From NCBI GenBank assembly GCA_964516325.1, contig CAZFAP010000023.1, positions 1 through 37,860 on the forward strand: DNA of 37,860 bases. Direction: 5' to 3'. A program made the translations under genes and the position numbers. The stretch's first letter is position 1, and each line of letters begins with the position of its first letter. A model generated the notes under the pieces. It saw only the letters and a list, made by a program, of their open reading frames with translations. It made no database searches and was not told the DNA's origin. This document shows, one piece after another, positions 15,458 to 24,789 of this stretch. The DNA comes from CAZFAP01 sp964516325. Its GTDB lineage: Bacteria > Auribacterota > JABMQX01.

Positions 15458-16444
15458 ATGAGAACATGGATTTTTGCGGCGCTTACGGTCGCCGTCGTGC
15501 TGTCAAGCACTCTGAGCGTTGGGGCGCTGGAAATCAGGACTCGCACCCGGGGATATGACATTCCCTCCGTGCCAGATGCCGTGAAATGGCCGTGGCTGCG
15601 CCTCCCCGATCTCCGGATCGGAAGGTGGTGGTACAAGGCGCCCCCGAAGGTTGGGGAAGAAGTTGACTTCCTCTTCGAGATCGAGAACGTTGGGCGGGGA
15701 ATCGCCCGCGGACCGATTCTCTGGGAAGCTACCTGCCACAATTGGGGATTCTGGAACCCGGTCCTGAACAGGCTTGCGGTGAGTTACACGAAGCCGTTGC
15801 TGCTGCCGGGGCAATCGAGGATGGTTCATCTCCGCTTCCGGATGACCCAGGAGATGCACAACCTCACGCTGATGGTTGATCCTTCCGACCACCTCGGCCC
15901 GCCGGATAATCCGCCCTTTGGACAGAAGGCGCTTTTGCACGGCTGGCTGAGCCTCAAGGACGGGCACATCAAGGAAACCGATGAGCGGAACAACTCAAAG
16001 TGGGTGTGCATCAAGGCGTTCGGGCTGAAGCCGGGCGAAATCACCAAGATCGCCATTCCGGTGGTGAACCCGTACCCGGAATCGCCGACGGAGGTGGTCA
16101 TCGAGATGGACAAGGAGCTGGTTTTGCCCGAAGGCGTGCTGGTTGGCCTGCCAGCGACTGAAATCACGCCGTTGGCTGTCGTTGGGGATGAACCCGTCAT
16201 CACGCCGGTTGAACCCGGGCAGCCGATTGCGAACTTCAAGCTCGGCGAGGAAACCGACGAAGAGGAGGTAGTTCTCCTGGCGAAGCTCGTTGCCGACGCG
16301 GTAGTTGACAAGCCGATCAAATTCAAAGTCCTCGGCGCGGCGACGGGTCCGGATGGAGAGCCAATCTTCGCGGAAGTGACGGTCGTTCTCGAAATGGAGA
16401 CTGCGACCGACATCCCCCTCCCAATGGAGGAGGTCGCGTTCTGA
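15458..16444 (+). CDS. Exported CARDB-like beta-sandwich protein
   Basis: Start at ATG 15458, seven bases after AGAGGAGG (15443-15450), with a clean signal peptide (M-R-T-W-I-F-A-A-L-T-V-A-V-V-L-S-S, cleaved after V-G-A). The product is 328 aa. Residues ~48-186 have the pattern of a CARDB (cell-adhesion-related bacterial) domain: PDLRIGRWW, VGEEVDFLFEIENVGRG, LPGQSRMVHLRF, then the closing ETDERNNSKW. Residues ~190-328 are a second beta-rich region with many Pro and acidic residues, and no family is recognised. Likely an extracytoplasmic structural or adhesion protein. An 11-bp stem-loop 24 nt after the stop may end the transcript. Confidence 0.8.
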   Translation: MRTWIFAALTVAVVLSSTLSVGALEIRTRTRGYDIPSVPDAVKWPWLRLPDLRIGRWWYKAPPKVGEEVDFLFEIENVGRGIARGPILWEATCHNWGFWNPVLNRLAVSYTKPLLLPGQSRMVHLRFRMTQEMHNLTLMVDPSDHLGPPDNPPFGQKALLHGWLSLKDGHIKETDERNNSKWVCIKAFGLKPGEITKIAIPVVNPYPESPTEVVIEMDKELVLPEGVLVGLPATEITPLAVVGDEPVITPVEPGQPIANFKLGEETDEEEVVLLAKLVADAVVDKPIKFKVLGAATGPDGEPIFAEVTVVLEMETATDIPLPMEEVAF

Positions 16445-16468
16445 TTGAGCCAGCCTGGCTTTGCAGCG

Positions 16469-16503
16469 AGAGGCGCGGCTGAGTTAGTCTTGGCCGCGCC
16501 TCT
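16469..16503 (+). terminator. Strong stem-loop downstream of the CARDB-like gene
   Basis: AGAGGCGCGGC (16469-16479) pairs perfectly with GCCGCGCCTCT (16493-16503) around a 13-nt loop, 24 nt after the stop codon. Only a couple of T residues follow, so intrinsic termination is possible but not certain. Confidence 0.45.
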
Positions 16504-16643
16504 TCGGGCGCCCTGCCCGGCTCTACCGCCGGCGGTCACGTGCGTCCGGACACCATCATGGATCGGGGGATGGTGGAGGCATGGCCGAGCCGGGCCAGGC
16601 ATGTCCTTCCTCATTGCCGCCCTTCAGTTCCGCAAATCCGGCG

Positions 16644-16672
16644 TTCGCGCCATCGCGTTCTCGTGCTATAAT
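16644..16672 (+). promoter_or_regulatory. Candidate extended -10 promoter for the TolB-like gene
   Basis: TGCTATAAT (16664-16672) is a perfect extended -10. TTCGCG lies at the -35 position (16644-16649) with 17-nt spacing. It starts 25 nt before ATG 16697, so the leader would be short. The same layout is seen upstream of truA. Confidence 0.55.
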
Positions 16673-16696
16673 TACTCAAAAGGTCGAGGGACATTC

Positions 16697-17752
16697 ATGA
16701 ACAACCGTCATTCTATCGAGCGATTCCCTTTTCTCTCCAACCTCCTTCGTGCAATAAGCTTCTTGGTCACGGGCCTTTTTGCGGTTCGCGCTGCCTGCCA
16801 AACGGTGCCCGTCTCGCAGGAAACCGTGGGGCAGCAGAGGCTGCGGGCAGAACTTTCAGCGTACCAGCACAAGATTGCCTTCTCGAGCTTCCTGAATGGC
16901 ATCTGGCAAATATGCATCATGAACGCCGACGGCAGCGACGTAAGAAACATCTCGCGGAGCCGCTCCAACGACGTGATGCCGCATGTCTCTCCCGACGGCA
17001 GAACGATACTCTTCGGCTCCGACCGCGTCGGGAGAGGGGAGGAGGGGTTGTGGCCGATAGGCTCCCAGGGGCGCGGGCTCTTCGTGATGAACCTCGATGG
17101 GTCCAATGTCCGACTGGTCGGCATTGGGGAGGAAGCGTGTTGGGCGCCCGATGGAAAGAGAATCTGTTTCCTCAAGGACGGCTGGCTGACGGTAAAGGAC
17201 ATCGTCGCAGGCAGGGAACAGCGAGTTGGCCAGTTCTGGGCAAAAGTGGAAACCCCGTGTTGGTCGCCGGACGGGCGGGGTATTGCCTTGACGGCGGACA
17301 TGCTCGGCGGACACAACGGGCACATTTTTGACCTGATCACGGGGCGACTCCACCGCTACGCGTTCGGCGTGGGGACGAACTGCCGGCCCGACTTCTCGTC
17401 CAGCGGCAAGTCGCTGGCGTTTTGCAGCCATTACGCGGGGGGCGTGATGATATGGACTGTCGCCGTCGCCGACCCGAGAAGGACGGTCAGGCGGTTGACA
17501 TATCGCCCTGGGTTCAACTATTTTCCGGACTGGTCTCCGGACGACAAATACATCGCGTACAGCCTCGGTCCACGGAACGATTGCTACGAGTTCAGCGCGG
17601 GAGAGTGGCAGATATACGTCATGACTCCGGTTGGCGAAAGAGGCGGACCTTCTATCCAGATTACAGGGACCGGGTCGAACCGCGACCCGGACTGGCTGCG
17701 CGCTGCGGTAGCCGGTCCATCTACGACAGGGACAATTTCGCCGCATGAGTGA
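16697..17752 (+). CDS. Exported TolB-like beta-propeller (PD40 repeat) protein
   Basis: Start at ATG 16697 with GTCGAGGG (16683-16690) upstream. The N-terminus is a signal peptide or anchor (R-F-P-F-L-S-N-L-L-R-A-I-S-F-L-V-T-G-L-F-A-V). Of the 351 residues, ~55-345 form WD40-like PD40 propeller blades: IWQICIMNADGSD then PHVSPDGRTILFGSDR, LFVMNLDGSN then CWAPDGKRICFLKDG, CWSPDGRGIALT, and FPDWSPDDKYIAYS. PD40 propellers are found in TolB and many exported sensor or peptidase-linked proteins, where they bind protein partners. Here no enzymatic domain accompanies it. The last eight bases overlap the next gene, so the two are translationally coupled and probably act together. Confidence 0.85.
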   Translation: MNNRHSIERFPFLSNLLRAISFLVTGLFAVRAACQTVPVSQETVGQQRLRAELSAYQHKIAFSSFLNGIWQICIMNADGSDVRNISRSRSNDVMPHVSPDGRTILFGSDRVGRGEEGLWPIGSQGRGLFVMNLDGSNVRLVGIGEEACWAPDGKRICFLKDGWLTVKDIVAGREQRVGQFWAKVETPCWSPDGRGIALTADMLGGHNGHIFDLITGRLHRYAFGVGTNCRPDFSSSGKSLAFCSHYAGGVMIWTVAVADPRRTVRRLTYRPGFNYFPDWSPDDKYIAYSLGPRNDCYEFSAGEWQIYVMTPVGERGGPSIQITGTGSNRDPDWLRAAVAGPSTTGTISPHE

Positions 17753-18203
17753 AGCAAGCAAGGAACCCGATTTTCCCGCCTCGATGATGACGCAATGTTG
17801 TCCCATGTGCAAAAAGGTCTTCAGGATGAATTTCGTGGGTCGGGTCTGTCTCCTCCTCTCCACGGCGTTCACGTACTTCTACCTGCGCGATGTGCCAAGG
17901 GCGTTGGATTACATGATTACCGGGGAACTGCCGCCGCGACTCAACGTCTTCTGGCTGGAGTATTCGATTCGAGATTTCTACGTCGCCGGAAAGTTCTCGC
18001 GAAAAATCATCAGGTCGGCGCTTCCCGCGGCGGCACTCGGTTTCAGCGGGCTGCTGTTCGTGCTCGGGTGTGTTGCGTCGTCCCGTGGGGGCGGCGGTGT
18101 CCGTCGCAGCGAGGCTTTCGTGTGGGCTGTATGGGGAGCACTCCTGGTTGGGATAAACGTCATGACGACATGGGTTATCTGGAAGGCGTTCGTGTTTCTC
18201 TGA
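17745..18203 (+). CDS. Small membrane protein with CxxC motif, coupled to the propeller gene
   Basis: 152 aa, starting with ATG 17745 inside the end of the preceding gene (ATGAGTGA overlap). The N-terminal tail has T-Q-C-C-P-M-C-K-K with a C19-x-x-C22 pair, suggesting half of a zinc ribbon or a redox pair. Three hydrophobic segments are visible at about residues 31-48, 92-111 and 124-147. No family is recognised. The coupling to an exported propeller suggests that the two proteins form one membrane-associated unit. Confidence 0.7.
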   Translation: MSEASKEPDFPASMMTQCCPMCKKVFRMNFVGRVCLLLSTAFTYFYLRDVPRALDYMITGELPPRLNVFWLEYSIRDFYVAGKFSRKIIRSALPAAALGFSGLLFVLGCVASSRGGGGVRRSEAFVWAVWGALLVGINVMTTWVIWKAFVFL

Positions 18204-18355
18204 ACGACCAAAAGGGACGCGCATGGCAGCGAGGGCTTTCCGGGAGGAGCTTTCTTCGGGATGCGCGAAGCGGGTTGCCGTTGCCGAGGTCCTTTTCTCA
18301 AGCGGCATAGCCGAAGGTTGTCGTGAACCGCACGTCGCGGGAGGAGGCAAGAAAG

Positions 18356-18820
18356 ATGTTGCCGTTCAAGAAGATGCTCTGCTCCACTGACTTCAGCGAA
18401 CCATCGTACGAAGGGGTCAAAGCAGCGAATGAGCTGGCGGTGCATTTCTCCGCAGAGTTGTGCATCGTGCATGTCGTGGCGTCAATTCCTGTTCCGATTT
18501 TGGATGCCCCTTCCACCCCCACCACTTTCAATGTCGCTTCCTACCAGCAGGAATTGGAGGCGCACGCCGAGAGCTCACTGGAGAAGGTAACCACCCGGTT
18601 CGTCTCAAAAGACCTTCCCGCGCGGCGAATCGTCGGACATGGAGACCCAGCGGGCGAGATCGTGCGCATCGCCGACGAGGAAAAAGTTGACCTCATCGTC
18701 ATTGCCACTCATGGCATGACCGGCTGGCGACACCTGATCTTCGGTTCCGTCGCGGAGAAGGTCGTCCGATTCGCTCGGTGTCCGGTCCTGACAGTCCGGA
18801 TTCCCAAAGAGAGAGCGTAG
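18356..18820 (+). CDS. Universal stress protein, UspA family
   Basis: Start chosen at ATG 18356 because GGGAGGAGG (18340-18348) lies 7 nt upstream. The 154-aa length is that of a single Usp domain. The N-terminus has ILC(S/P)TDFSEPS-type sequence (M-L-C-S-T-D-F-S-E-P-S). The C-terminus has D-L-I-V-I-A-T-H-G-M-T-G and, nine residues after the Gly of A-T-H-G, the G-S of F-G-S-V-A-E-K-V. This is the ATP-binding pattern of the ATP-binding Usp subgroup. It ends with C-P-V-L-T-V. Usp proteins are cytoplasmic stress proteins; the trigger here is unknown. It is on the same strand as the two genes before it but separated by ~150 nt. Confidence 0.93.
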   Translation: MLPFKKMLCSTDFSEPSYEGVKAANELAVHFSAELCIVHVVASIPVPILDAPSTPTTFNVASYQQELEAHAESSLEKVTTRFVSKDLPARRIVGHGDPAGEIVRIADEEKVDLIVIATHGMTGWRHLIFGSVAEKVVRFARCPVLTVRIPKERA

Positions 18821-18904
18821 CATGCAGGAAATGAGCGCGTCCTGGCCACGAGAGAAGGGAACCCCGGGACGCCGCGCGGATTGACAAGCAGGCTTCGGTG
18901 TGTT

Positions 18905-21550
18905 ATGGATTTTATGAGAACGGTTGTGCTTTTAGGACGAAGCGTTTGCGTTGTCGCTGCTTTCCTTTTGACCTGTGACTCCGCGTCCATCTCTTACGAC
19001 GGGAAATCCTTCCTCCTCGACGGGAAAAGAATCTTCATTTTCAGCGGAGAGCTTCACTACTGGCGCGTTCCCGAAGAGGAATGGGCGGGGCGAATCAGGA
19101 GGCTGAAAGCCGCCGGACTGAATACCATCAGCACTTGCGTCCCCTGGGCGCTGCATGAGACTAAGCCCGGTGAGATTGACCTCACTGACTTCGAGAACTT
19201 GCTCAACCTCTGCAAACAGGAGGGAGTGTTTGTCGTCGCCCGCATTGGCCCCGCTATCGGGGCCGACCTCGAATTCAATGGACTTCCCTATTGGCTCATC
19301 GCGAGGCAGTCGCCCGACGTGGACCGCGACGGAGAACTCTATCTCCGCTATGCCGCTCGCTGGTACAACGCGGTCTGTTCCCTTGTCGCCCGACACCAGG
19401 CGACGAAGGGCGGCCCCATCATTCTCGTTCAAATTGACCACGAATACGAGAACACGCTCGGCAAGCCCTCGTCGGGGGACCCGAGCCATCTCCGAACGCT
19501 TGCCAGCGCCGCCCGCGAACGGGGAATCGAGGTTCCCCTGTACATCAATTACCGGCTCTGGCCACCAGCGGACATCCGGGGAGTGCTCCTTGCTCTCGAC
19601 ACATACCCCGGTTCGGATTGCGACTCTGTCAGCTCAGCTCTTTCGCGGCAGCGCGAAAAATGGCCCGATCGTCCCGTCTGTGTCTCCGAGTTCAGCGTCT
19701 TCAGGGACTACTCGACAATAGGCATGGCGCCGGTTCCGGCGCCCGACAATCTCGCCGCAGCGTACCGGGGGAACGTTCACGCCATGCTCTCCAGCGGCGC
19801 TTGTCTCATCAACCACTACACCGCAGGCGGAATGTGGAATTTCGCCTACTCCCGTCGCCGCGACCTCGGCAGCGTCTATTATCCGAACGCGCCTCTGACG
19901 GTCACAGGGGGCTTTGGCGGCACGTACTTCTTCATGCGCCTTGTCGGCCAATGGCTTGATTCCTTCGGTTCGGGGCTTCTCACTGCGCAACGGCTGCCTT
20001 TGGAGGCTGTCGAAATCATCCCCGCGGAATCCGCGGGTTCGACGTCTGAGAGAAAGGGAGCGGGCGTTGCCGCGGAGGCTCTGGCGAGCGATGGTGCGCT
20101 GTATATCTTTATCCGGGAGAAGCAAGGAAAGGCAAATTCCATTGGGCTGCAAGTCAGACACAGCGCTATGTCTCAAGCCCTGACAATTCCAAAAGACGGG
20201 CACATTCCGCTTTCGCCTCGACAGAGCAAAATCCTTGTCGCGGGGATCAAACTGGGCGACGCGACCTTGCTCTACTCCACTTCGGAAATCCTGACTCGCG
20301 GCAGCCTCGGCGGAATTCACTACGCTGTGTTCTACGGGGAGCCGGGAACGCCCGGTGAAATCGCTCTAACAACCTCGCAGCCACCGAGCAACTCGAGCAA
20401 GTCCATTCGGGTTACGAGCGACGGCGGAGTCCCCCGAGTCAACTACGTTCACTCTCCCGAAGACCAGTTCGTTCGCATTGGTAAGACCATTTTTGCGATT
20501 ACGACACGAGAGCGGGCGGCGAGGACATGGCGCGTGGGGCAAGGTGACCAGAGCGCGCTTCTCATCACGGACGCCGACTTCCTCGGAGAGCCAGAATCCA
20601 CGACGACGGGTGTCGAAGCCGACACCGCCTGCAAGCCCGGCGAGTGCCGAGTGTCCGCCCTATTGGCAACTCAGCCCGAGCAAATCCTCCTGGATGGCAG
20701 GAAGATTCGCTTTAGCACCGACGAGGGCATATGTCGGTTCAATCTGGAGACTCCATCCGCTCCAACCGTCAGCCTCCGTCTGAAAAGAGCAAAGTTCGCC
20801 TCCGAAGCTGCCCTCCCGGAAGGAAATGCTCCGTGGGCCGAGCTCAACATGGCGTCCGCGCTCGCGCAATCTGGAGTCTTCAACCCCGGGTTTATCCGAC
20901 TGCGCGCCTCTGCACCGAGAGAAGCGATAAAGTCATTGAGTGTCAAAAGCAATGCTACGCCTCCGCACGTTTTGCATGTCAATCAGAAGCCGGTTTTGGG
21001 AAGCGGAGGCGCCGGGGGCGAGTGGGTCTTCGGTCTCGACGGGAGACTCAACAAGGCGGCGAATGAACTGGTTCTGACGTTGGAATTTGAGACGGTCCCC
21101 GAACTTAAGATTTCCACGAGTCCTGAAATGGACCTTCGCTGGGAGGCGTCGCCCGGATTGAAGGGCGAATGGCAACTCCTCTTCGCCCGTCCTGACGGTC
21201 CGGAATGGCAGAGCATTTCTCTTCCGGAAAAGCCGCCCGCCAGCGACATCGGTTGGTATGCCATGCCCTTCACTCTTCATCCGAAACCGGGATGGGAGCA
21301 GCCGCTCCTCCTCAAGGTCGAGGCAGGGGACGAGGCGCTCCTCTGGTTCAATGTGCGGAAGTTCGTGCGGTACACCTCGCGCGGACCCGAAAAGGCCTTC
21401 CCCCTTCCCTCGTCGTGGCTGCTCGGTGGACAGAACCTGCTGGTCATAGCTGCCAGGGGAGGTAAGCCCGTCAGCGCTGAGATCGCGTCCGATGACGACC
21501 ATTCCCTGATGCATCACAAACTTGAGCTGAAATGGTCGAGAAACCGGTGA
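18905..21550 (+). CDS. Exported GH35-like beta-galactosidase-type glycoside hydrolase
   Basis: 881 aa with an N-terminal signal peptide (V-V-L-L-G-R-S-V-C-V-V-A-A-F-L-L-T-C). ATG 18905 and 18914 are both usable starts, and neither has a strong ribosome site. The TIM-barrel domain opens with GKSFLLDGKRIFIFSGELHYWRVP and has NTISTCVPWALHE and FEN..L. The GH35 acid/base motif QxENEYG appears as VQIDHEYEN (acid/base near Glu180). The nucleophile region is VSEFSVF (near Glu262) where classical GH35 has TEFWxGWF. The chemistry is thus plausible but the subfamily is divergent. Later residues (~330-880) are beta-sandwich domains including a C-terminal galactose-binding-like domain. It probably cleaves beta-galactosides or related polysaccharide ends outside the cytoplasm. 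It converges on a heparinase-type gene 83 bp away. Confidence 0.82.
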   Translation: MDFMRTVVLLGRSVCVVAAFLLTCDSASISYDGKSFLLDGKRIFIFSGELHYWRVPEEEWAGRIRRLKAAGLNTISTCVPWALHETKPGEIDLTDFENLLNLCKQEGVFVVARIGPAIGADLEFNGLPYWLIARQSPDVDRDGELYLRYAARWYNAVCSLVARHQATKGGPIILVQIDHEYENTLGKPSSGDPSHLRTLASAARERGIEVPLYINYRLWPPADIRGVLLALDTYPGSDCDSVSSALSRQREKWPDRPVCVSEFSVFRDYSTIGMAPVPAPDNLAAAYRGNVHAMLSSGACLINHYTAGGMWNFAYSRRRDLGSVYYPNAPLTVTGGFGGTYFFMRLVGQWLDSFGSGLLTAQRLPLEAVEIIPAESAGSTSERKGAGVAAEALASDGALYIFIREKQGKANSIGLQVRHSAMSQALTIPKDGHIPLSPRQSKILVAGIKLGDATLLYSTSEILTRGSLGGIHYAVFYGEPGTPGEIALTTSQPPSNSSKSIRVTSDGGVPRVNYVHSPEDQFVRIGKTIFAITTRERAARTWRVGQGDQSALLITDADFLGEPESTTTGVEADTACKPGECRVSALLATQPEQILLDGRKIRFSTDEGICRFNLETPSAPTVSLRLKRAKFASEAALPEGNAPWAELNMASALAQSGVFNPGFIRLRASAPREAIKSLSVKSNATPPHVLHVNQKPVLGSGGAGGEWVFGLDGRLNKAANELVLTLEFETVPELKISTSPEMDLRWEASPGLKGEWQLLFARPDGPEWQSISLPEKPPASDIGWYAMPFTLHPKPGWEQPLLLKVEAGDEALLWFNVRKFVRYTSRGPEKAFPLPSSWLLGGQNLLVIAARGGKPVSAEIASDDDHSLMHHKLELKWSRNR

Positions 21551-21633
21551 AAAAATGCGCCGGGGCCTTCCGCGCTCCAACTCGCGCAAATCGCGCCCCT
21601 GCGAATCCCACCCCTCTCCGCAAGCCGTAAGGC

Positions 21634-23703
21634 TCACTTTGCATCCGAATAGCCCGGCTTCCCCTCACGAACGAAGAAGGCTCTCCTTCCCCCGTCCTCA
21701 CGCTCGACGACAAGCGCATCATCAGAAGCCGACGCGCGTGCGAGGGCGGTTTCGCCCTTCGCAGGCTCGATGATTGCCCAGAAATCCGCCGCCGTTCCCT
21801 TCTTTCGCCAGACAAGCATTGGCATTCGGACCATCGAGGGATTTCCCGGGGCTACCGCCGTGATAACCTCGGTCCCTCCGCCCGACGCCGGGATGCGCAA
21901 GATGACTCGCCTCCCGCCCGTCAGTTCCCACGTCGCAATCATCTCTTTTTCGGTCTTGCCCGCCTGGAGATTGCTTGGAACCTCATACCCCGCGCCCTCT
22001 CCAAACTGGTCTCGGCTCATCTCCTTCAGTTGAGGCCCGACGACGCTGAACCCTCCGAAATTGTGGTAAACCCAGTCGAAGACGTGCTCCTCTTCGCTTC
22101 GCAGAGAATCCGCTATCACGACATATCCCTCGTCGGCAAGGAACACTGTCCTCTGCCAGGCGACGGCCGGATACGCCTCATTGGCTGTGGCGCTGACCCA
22201 CTTGACGCCTCCAGCACCCCGGAATTCCACGAGCCGCCCGGCCGAAGCCCTTTGCGACTTCCTGTCAACTACGACGACGTTGTGGCTGAGGCTTTGCCTG
22301 TACCATGAGCCGTGCACTTTCAACCCGTATCCGGCGCTGCCGAGGTCCGGCGAGAACATCTCTCCCACGCCGGAGAGAATCAAGTTGAGCTTGTCGGGGT
22401 GTCCGTGGCCTCCGCCGTGAGGCCCGTAATCCATGGCGACATACGTGCAGTCATCTCCCTGCCACGAGCGAAGGATCGCCAGCCCCGAATGGGCGAGGTT
22501 TGCGCCGTCCCTTTCCGGCTCCAGCGCTTTCTCCGGCAGTTCCTCGACCCCGTAAAAGAGAACGTCCCTTCCCGACCGCGCTCTCCCTGAAGCTCCACAG
22601 GCTCGCCTGAGCAGGCGGCCGAACGTCTCCTCTTCAGGAAAAAGGAAACAGGCCAGCTCGTACGCGGATGTGGCACCCGTCAAGCGCCCGCCCCTCCCGT
22701 CGTTCGGGGAAGGGAGCTCGAATTGTCCGTCGGCACAGAGGATCGGGGCCATGAACATTTTCTTGACCTTCGCCAGCTCGGCGGCGATGTCAATGCCGTT
22801 ATTCATCGCGGGAATGATTGTGCTCTGAAGCGCGCTGATCGTGTAGAAGTGGTAGCCGAAGGACGTCTCGAACCACAGTCCGTCGTCGTAGATTCCGTCC
22901 GCGACCTGCCGCCGAAAACCGGCTTTCGGGTTGACGATGGCAAAATCCACCAGCGACTTGTCCTTCAAAACCAGCCCGATGCACAGCACCGCCGAATTCT
23001 GCCAGCAGTGAATGTTGTGAATGACGCTTGTCTGGCTCTTGATGAATTCCGCCGTCGGGCGAAACCACTTCTCCTGAATCGTCTTTCGATCTTCCGCCGA
23101 AAGAACGCCTGAGTCGTATATCAGCTCGTAGGCGGCGACGGCTCGGAGGATGTACGTCGCCTCGTCGAGAGTCTGCCACATCAGCCGAGGCGGCTTCTTT
23201 CCTTCTACGGTTTTCTCATAATATTCCGCAAACGCGACGAGAATTCCTCCTGCTGCCTTGGCGTACTTCGCGTCTCTGTCAATCGCAGAAACGGTAGCGA
23301 GGTCGCGTGCGGCTTCGATGGCTCTCTGAAGGGTGACCGCGCGCCAATAAGCGTCCTGCTTTTCGCCACGGACATAATGCTCCCCCGCCGAGCAGTAGTG
23401 CTCGTTGGGCCTGCCGGGGTCATATCTCAGAAACACTCCGTGGTCCGGGCAGAAGTAGTCGTGATACCAGCCGGTTGGCCCGTGAGGGAACTCAATCCGA
23501 GAATTGAGCCAGTCGTCAGCCGAGCGTCTGGTCGCCTCGTAGCTGGCTCTCGCCCAGTCATACTTTTGAACTCTCTTTTTGGCCGTCTCGACCTGCCCCT
23601 CGGTAAGAAACACAATCGGTCTGGCGGCGAATCCGGGGAGAGCAATCACGGCACAAGCCAAGGAGATGACGGATAGATTGAATTTCCTGTAACGAGGGAA
23701 CAT
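21634..23703 (-). CDS. Exported heparinase II/III-like polysaccharide lyase
   Basis: Start at ATG 23703 (minus) with AGAAAGGA upstream and a signal peptide (N-L-S-V-I-S-L-A-C-A-V-I-A-L-P-G-F-A-A). The 689-aa protein has the two-part layout of this superfamily. First comes an alpha/alpha-toroid (~50-400, containing NIHCWQNSA near 230). Then comes a beta-sheet domain opening with MDYGPHGGGHGHPDKLNL (~424-441), which carries the conserved His residues. SLSHNVVVVD (~471-480) and the catalytic-region Tyr/Arg residues follow. Such enzymes eliminate across uronic-acid linkages in heparin, alginate, ulvan or similar polymers; the polymer cannot be told from sequence. It points toward the GH35-like gene, suggesting a shared carbohydrate-degrading locus. 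Confidence 0.85.
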   Translation of the reverse strand: MFPRYRKFNLSVISLACAVIALPGFAARPIVFLTEGQVETAKKRVQKYDWARASYEATRRSADDWLNSRIEFPHGPTGWYHDYFCPDHGVFLRYDPGRPNEHYCSAGEHYVRGEKQDAYWRAVTLQRAIEAARDLATVSAIDRDAKYAKAAGGILVAFAEYYEKTVEGKKPPRLMWQTLDEATYILRAVAAYELIYDSGVLSAEDRKTIQEKWFRPTAEFIKSQTSVIHNIHCWQNSAVLCIGLVLKDKSLVDFAIVNPKAGFRRQVADGIYDDGLWFETSFGYHFYTISALQSTIIPAMNNGIDIAAELAKVKKMFMAPILCADGQFELPSPNDGRGGRLTGATSAYELACFLFPEEETFGRLLRRACGASGRARSGRDVLFYGVEELPEKALEPERDGANLAHSGLAILRSWQGDDCTYVAMDYGPHGGGHGHPDKLNLILSGVGEMFSPDLGSAGYGLKVHGSWYRQSLSHNVVVVDRKSQRASAGRLVEFRGAGGVKWVSATANEAYPAVAWQRTVFLADEGYVVIADSLRSEEEHVFDWVYHNFGGFSVVGPQLKEMSRDQFGEGAGYEVPSNLQAGKTEKEMIATWELTGGRRVILRIPASGGGTEVITAVAPGNPSMVRMPMLVWRKKGTAADFWAIIEPAKGETALARASASDDALVVEREDGGRRAFFVREGKPGYSDAK

Positions 23704-24789
23704 GTCTTTTCCTTTCTGTGGCGGGGGAAATCCAGAGGCTTCGGGGCGCCGACGATTTGTGCCCACTTTCTCCGTTGCCGGGACCCAGAGCCTGCGCCGA
23801 CCATCCGAGTCGGGTCAACGTGCCTCTGCGCTGCCGATGCCGGAGTTTCACTGCACGGCATGATAGCCCCAAGGTGTGCCGCGTTCAAGCCCGCCGAGAA
23901 AGTTCCTATGCCAAACCGTCGCTGGATTCGCCGCGGGGTGTGAAGTTGGGAGCAATTGGAGGGGGATCAGATTTCTGGGAAAGAATCTGCCGGTGCGGTC
24001 ACAGCCCCCAAGACCGAGGAGAAGGCCACCCTTCGGGCGCGCCTGGCGCATGCGGTCTCTTTCGAGCCGCCCGCTGACGCTTCCCTACGAAGGTCTGCGG
24101 TCCCGGAGGGGATTCCGCACCGGCAGAGTCTCATTTGTCAAAAAGACGGAGGCTTTAATGAAGGCGCCGCGGTCCCGACCGCCAAAGGCACAAGCCGATG
24201 ACGGAAGTGGTCGGGGTTATCTGCTGCACCATAACAGGGCGGTGCGCACAGTCCGGCTCCATGGAGGTCTGCAAATGCAAATAGCGGGCCGGAGAGGGGC
24301 CAGCCCAAGTGTTGCTTACAAAACACGCTGCACGCGAAGACATTACAGAGACACCAACCGGCGGGGGAAGAACATGAGCCCCATGAACATTCACCGAAAA
24401 ACGTAGTCGTTCAGGGCCATGGATGGCCGGAGTTGGCCGCGACTGTCGGGCATCACGCTGCGAAGTCAGCAGCGATTCTGGCTCTTGCCGACGGCGCCTG
24501 CGCACACAGGCGCTCGCGTCTTCCCATAGTGCCTCAGCACCCGGCGGGGCGACTTCCTCGCAAGCAACCGGGCAGTTGAGTTGTGCCGTCCGATCGAGCA
24601 TGCAATTCCGGCAAGTTGCCGTTCGTTCAAAGGGGTTATGTCGAACCGTGGTTCCGGGCCGAGAAGCTGCTTTTGCCGCTTTCCGGGACGCCTCCCAGCC
24701 GATTCTTTGTATAATGTTGACGACCGCTGCGACTGAATCTGCGAGGCGAACAAAGCGCACGCGGAGCGACAACAGCGGAGAAAGAAAAG
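23704..24789. other. 1.1-kb stretch with no gene recognised
   Basis: It precedes two divergently transcribed genes, so promoters for both should lie here. The only good promoter word is TATAAT at 24710-24715, 75 nt before the DUF1848 gene, without a convincing -35. Frames of 170-200 codons exist on both strands, but their Arg/Pro/Ser-rich composition and lack of ribosome sites mark them as noise. None of the repeat families seen elsewhere is clear here, which is notable for this window. Confidence 0.4.

Noticed and set aside
23876..24772. Open frames of ~175-205 codons on both strands in the 1.1-kb spacer
   Set aside because: Composition is Arg/Ser/Pro-rich, there is no ribosome site, and no motif is recognisable; opposite-strand overlap indicates noise.
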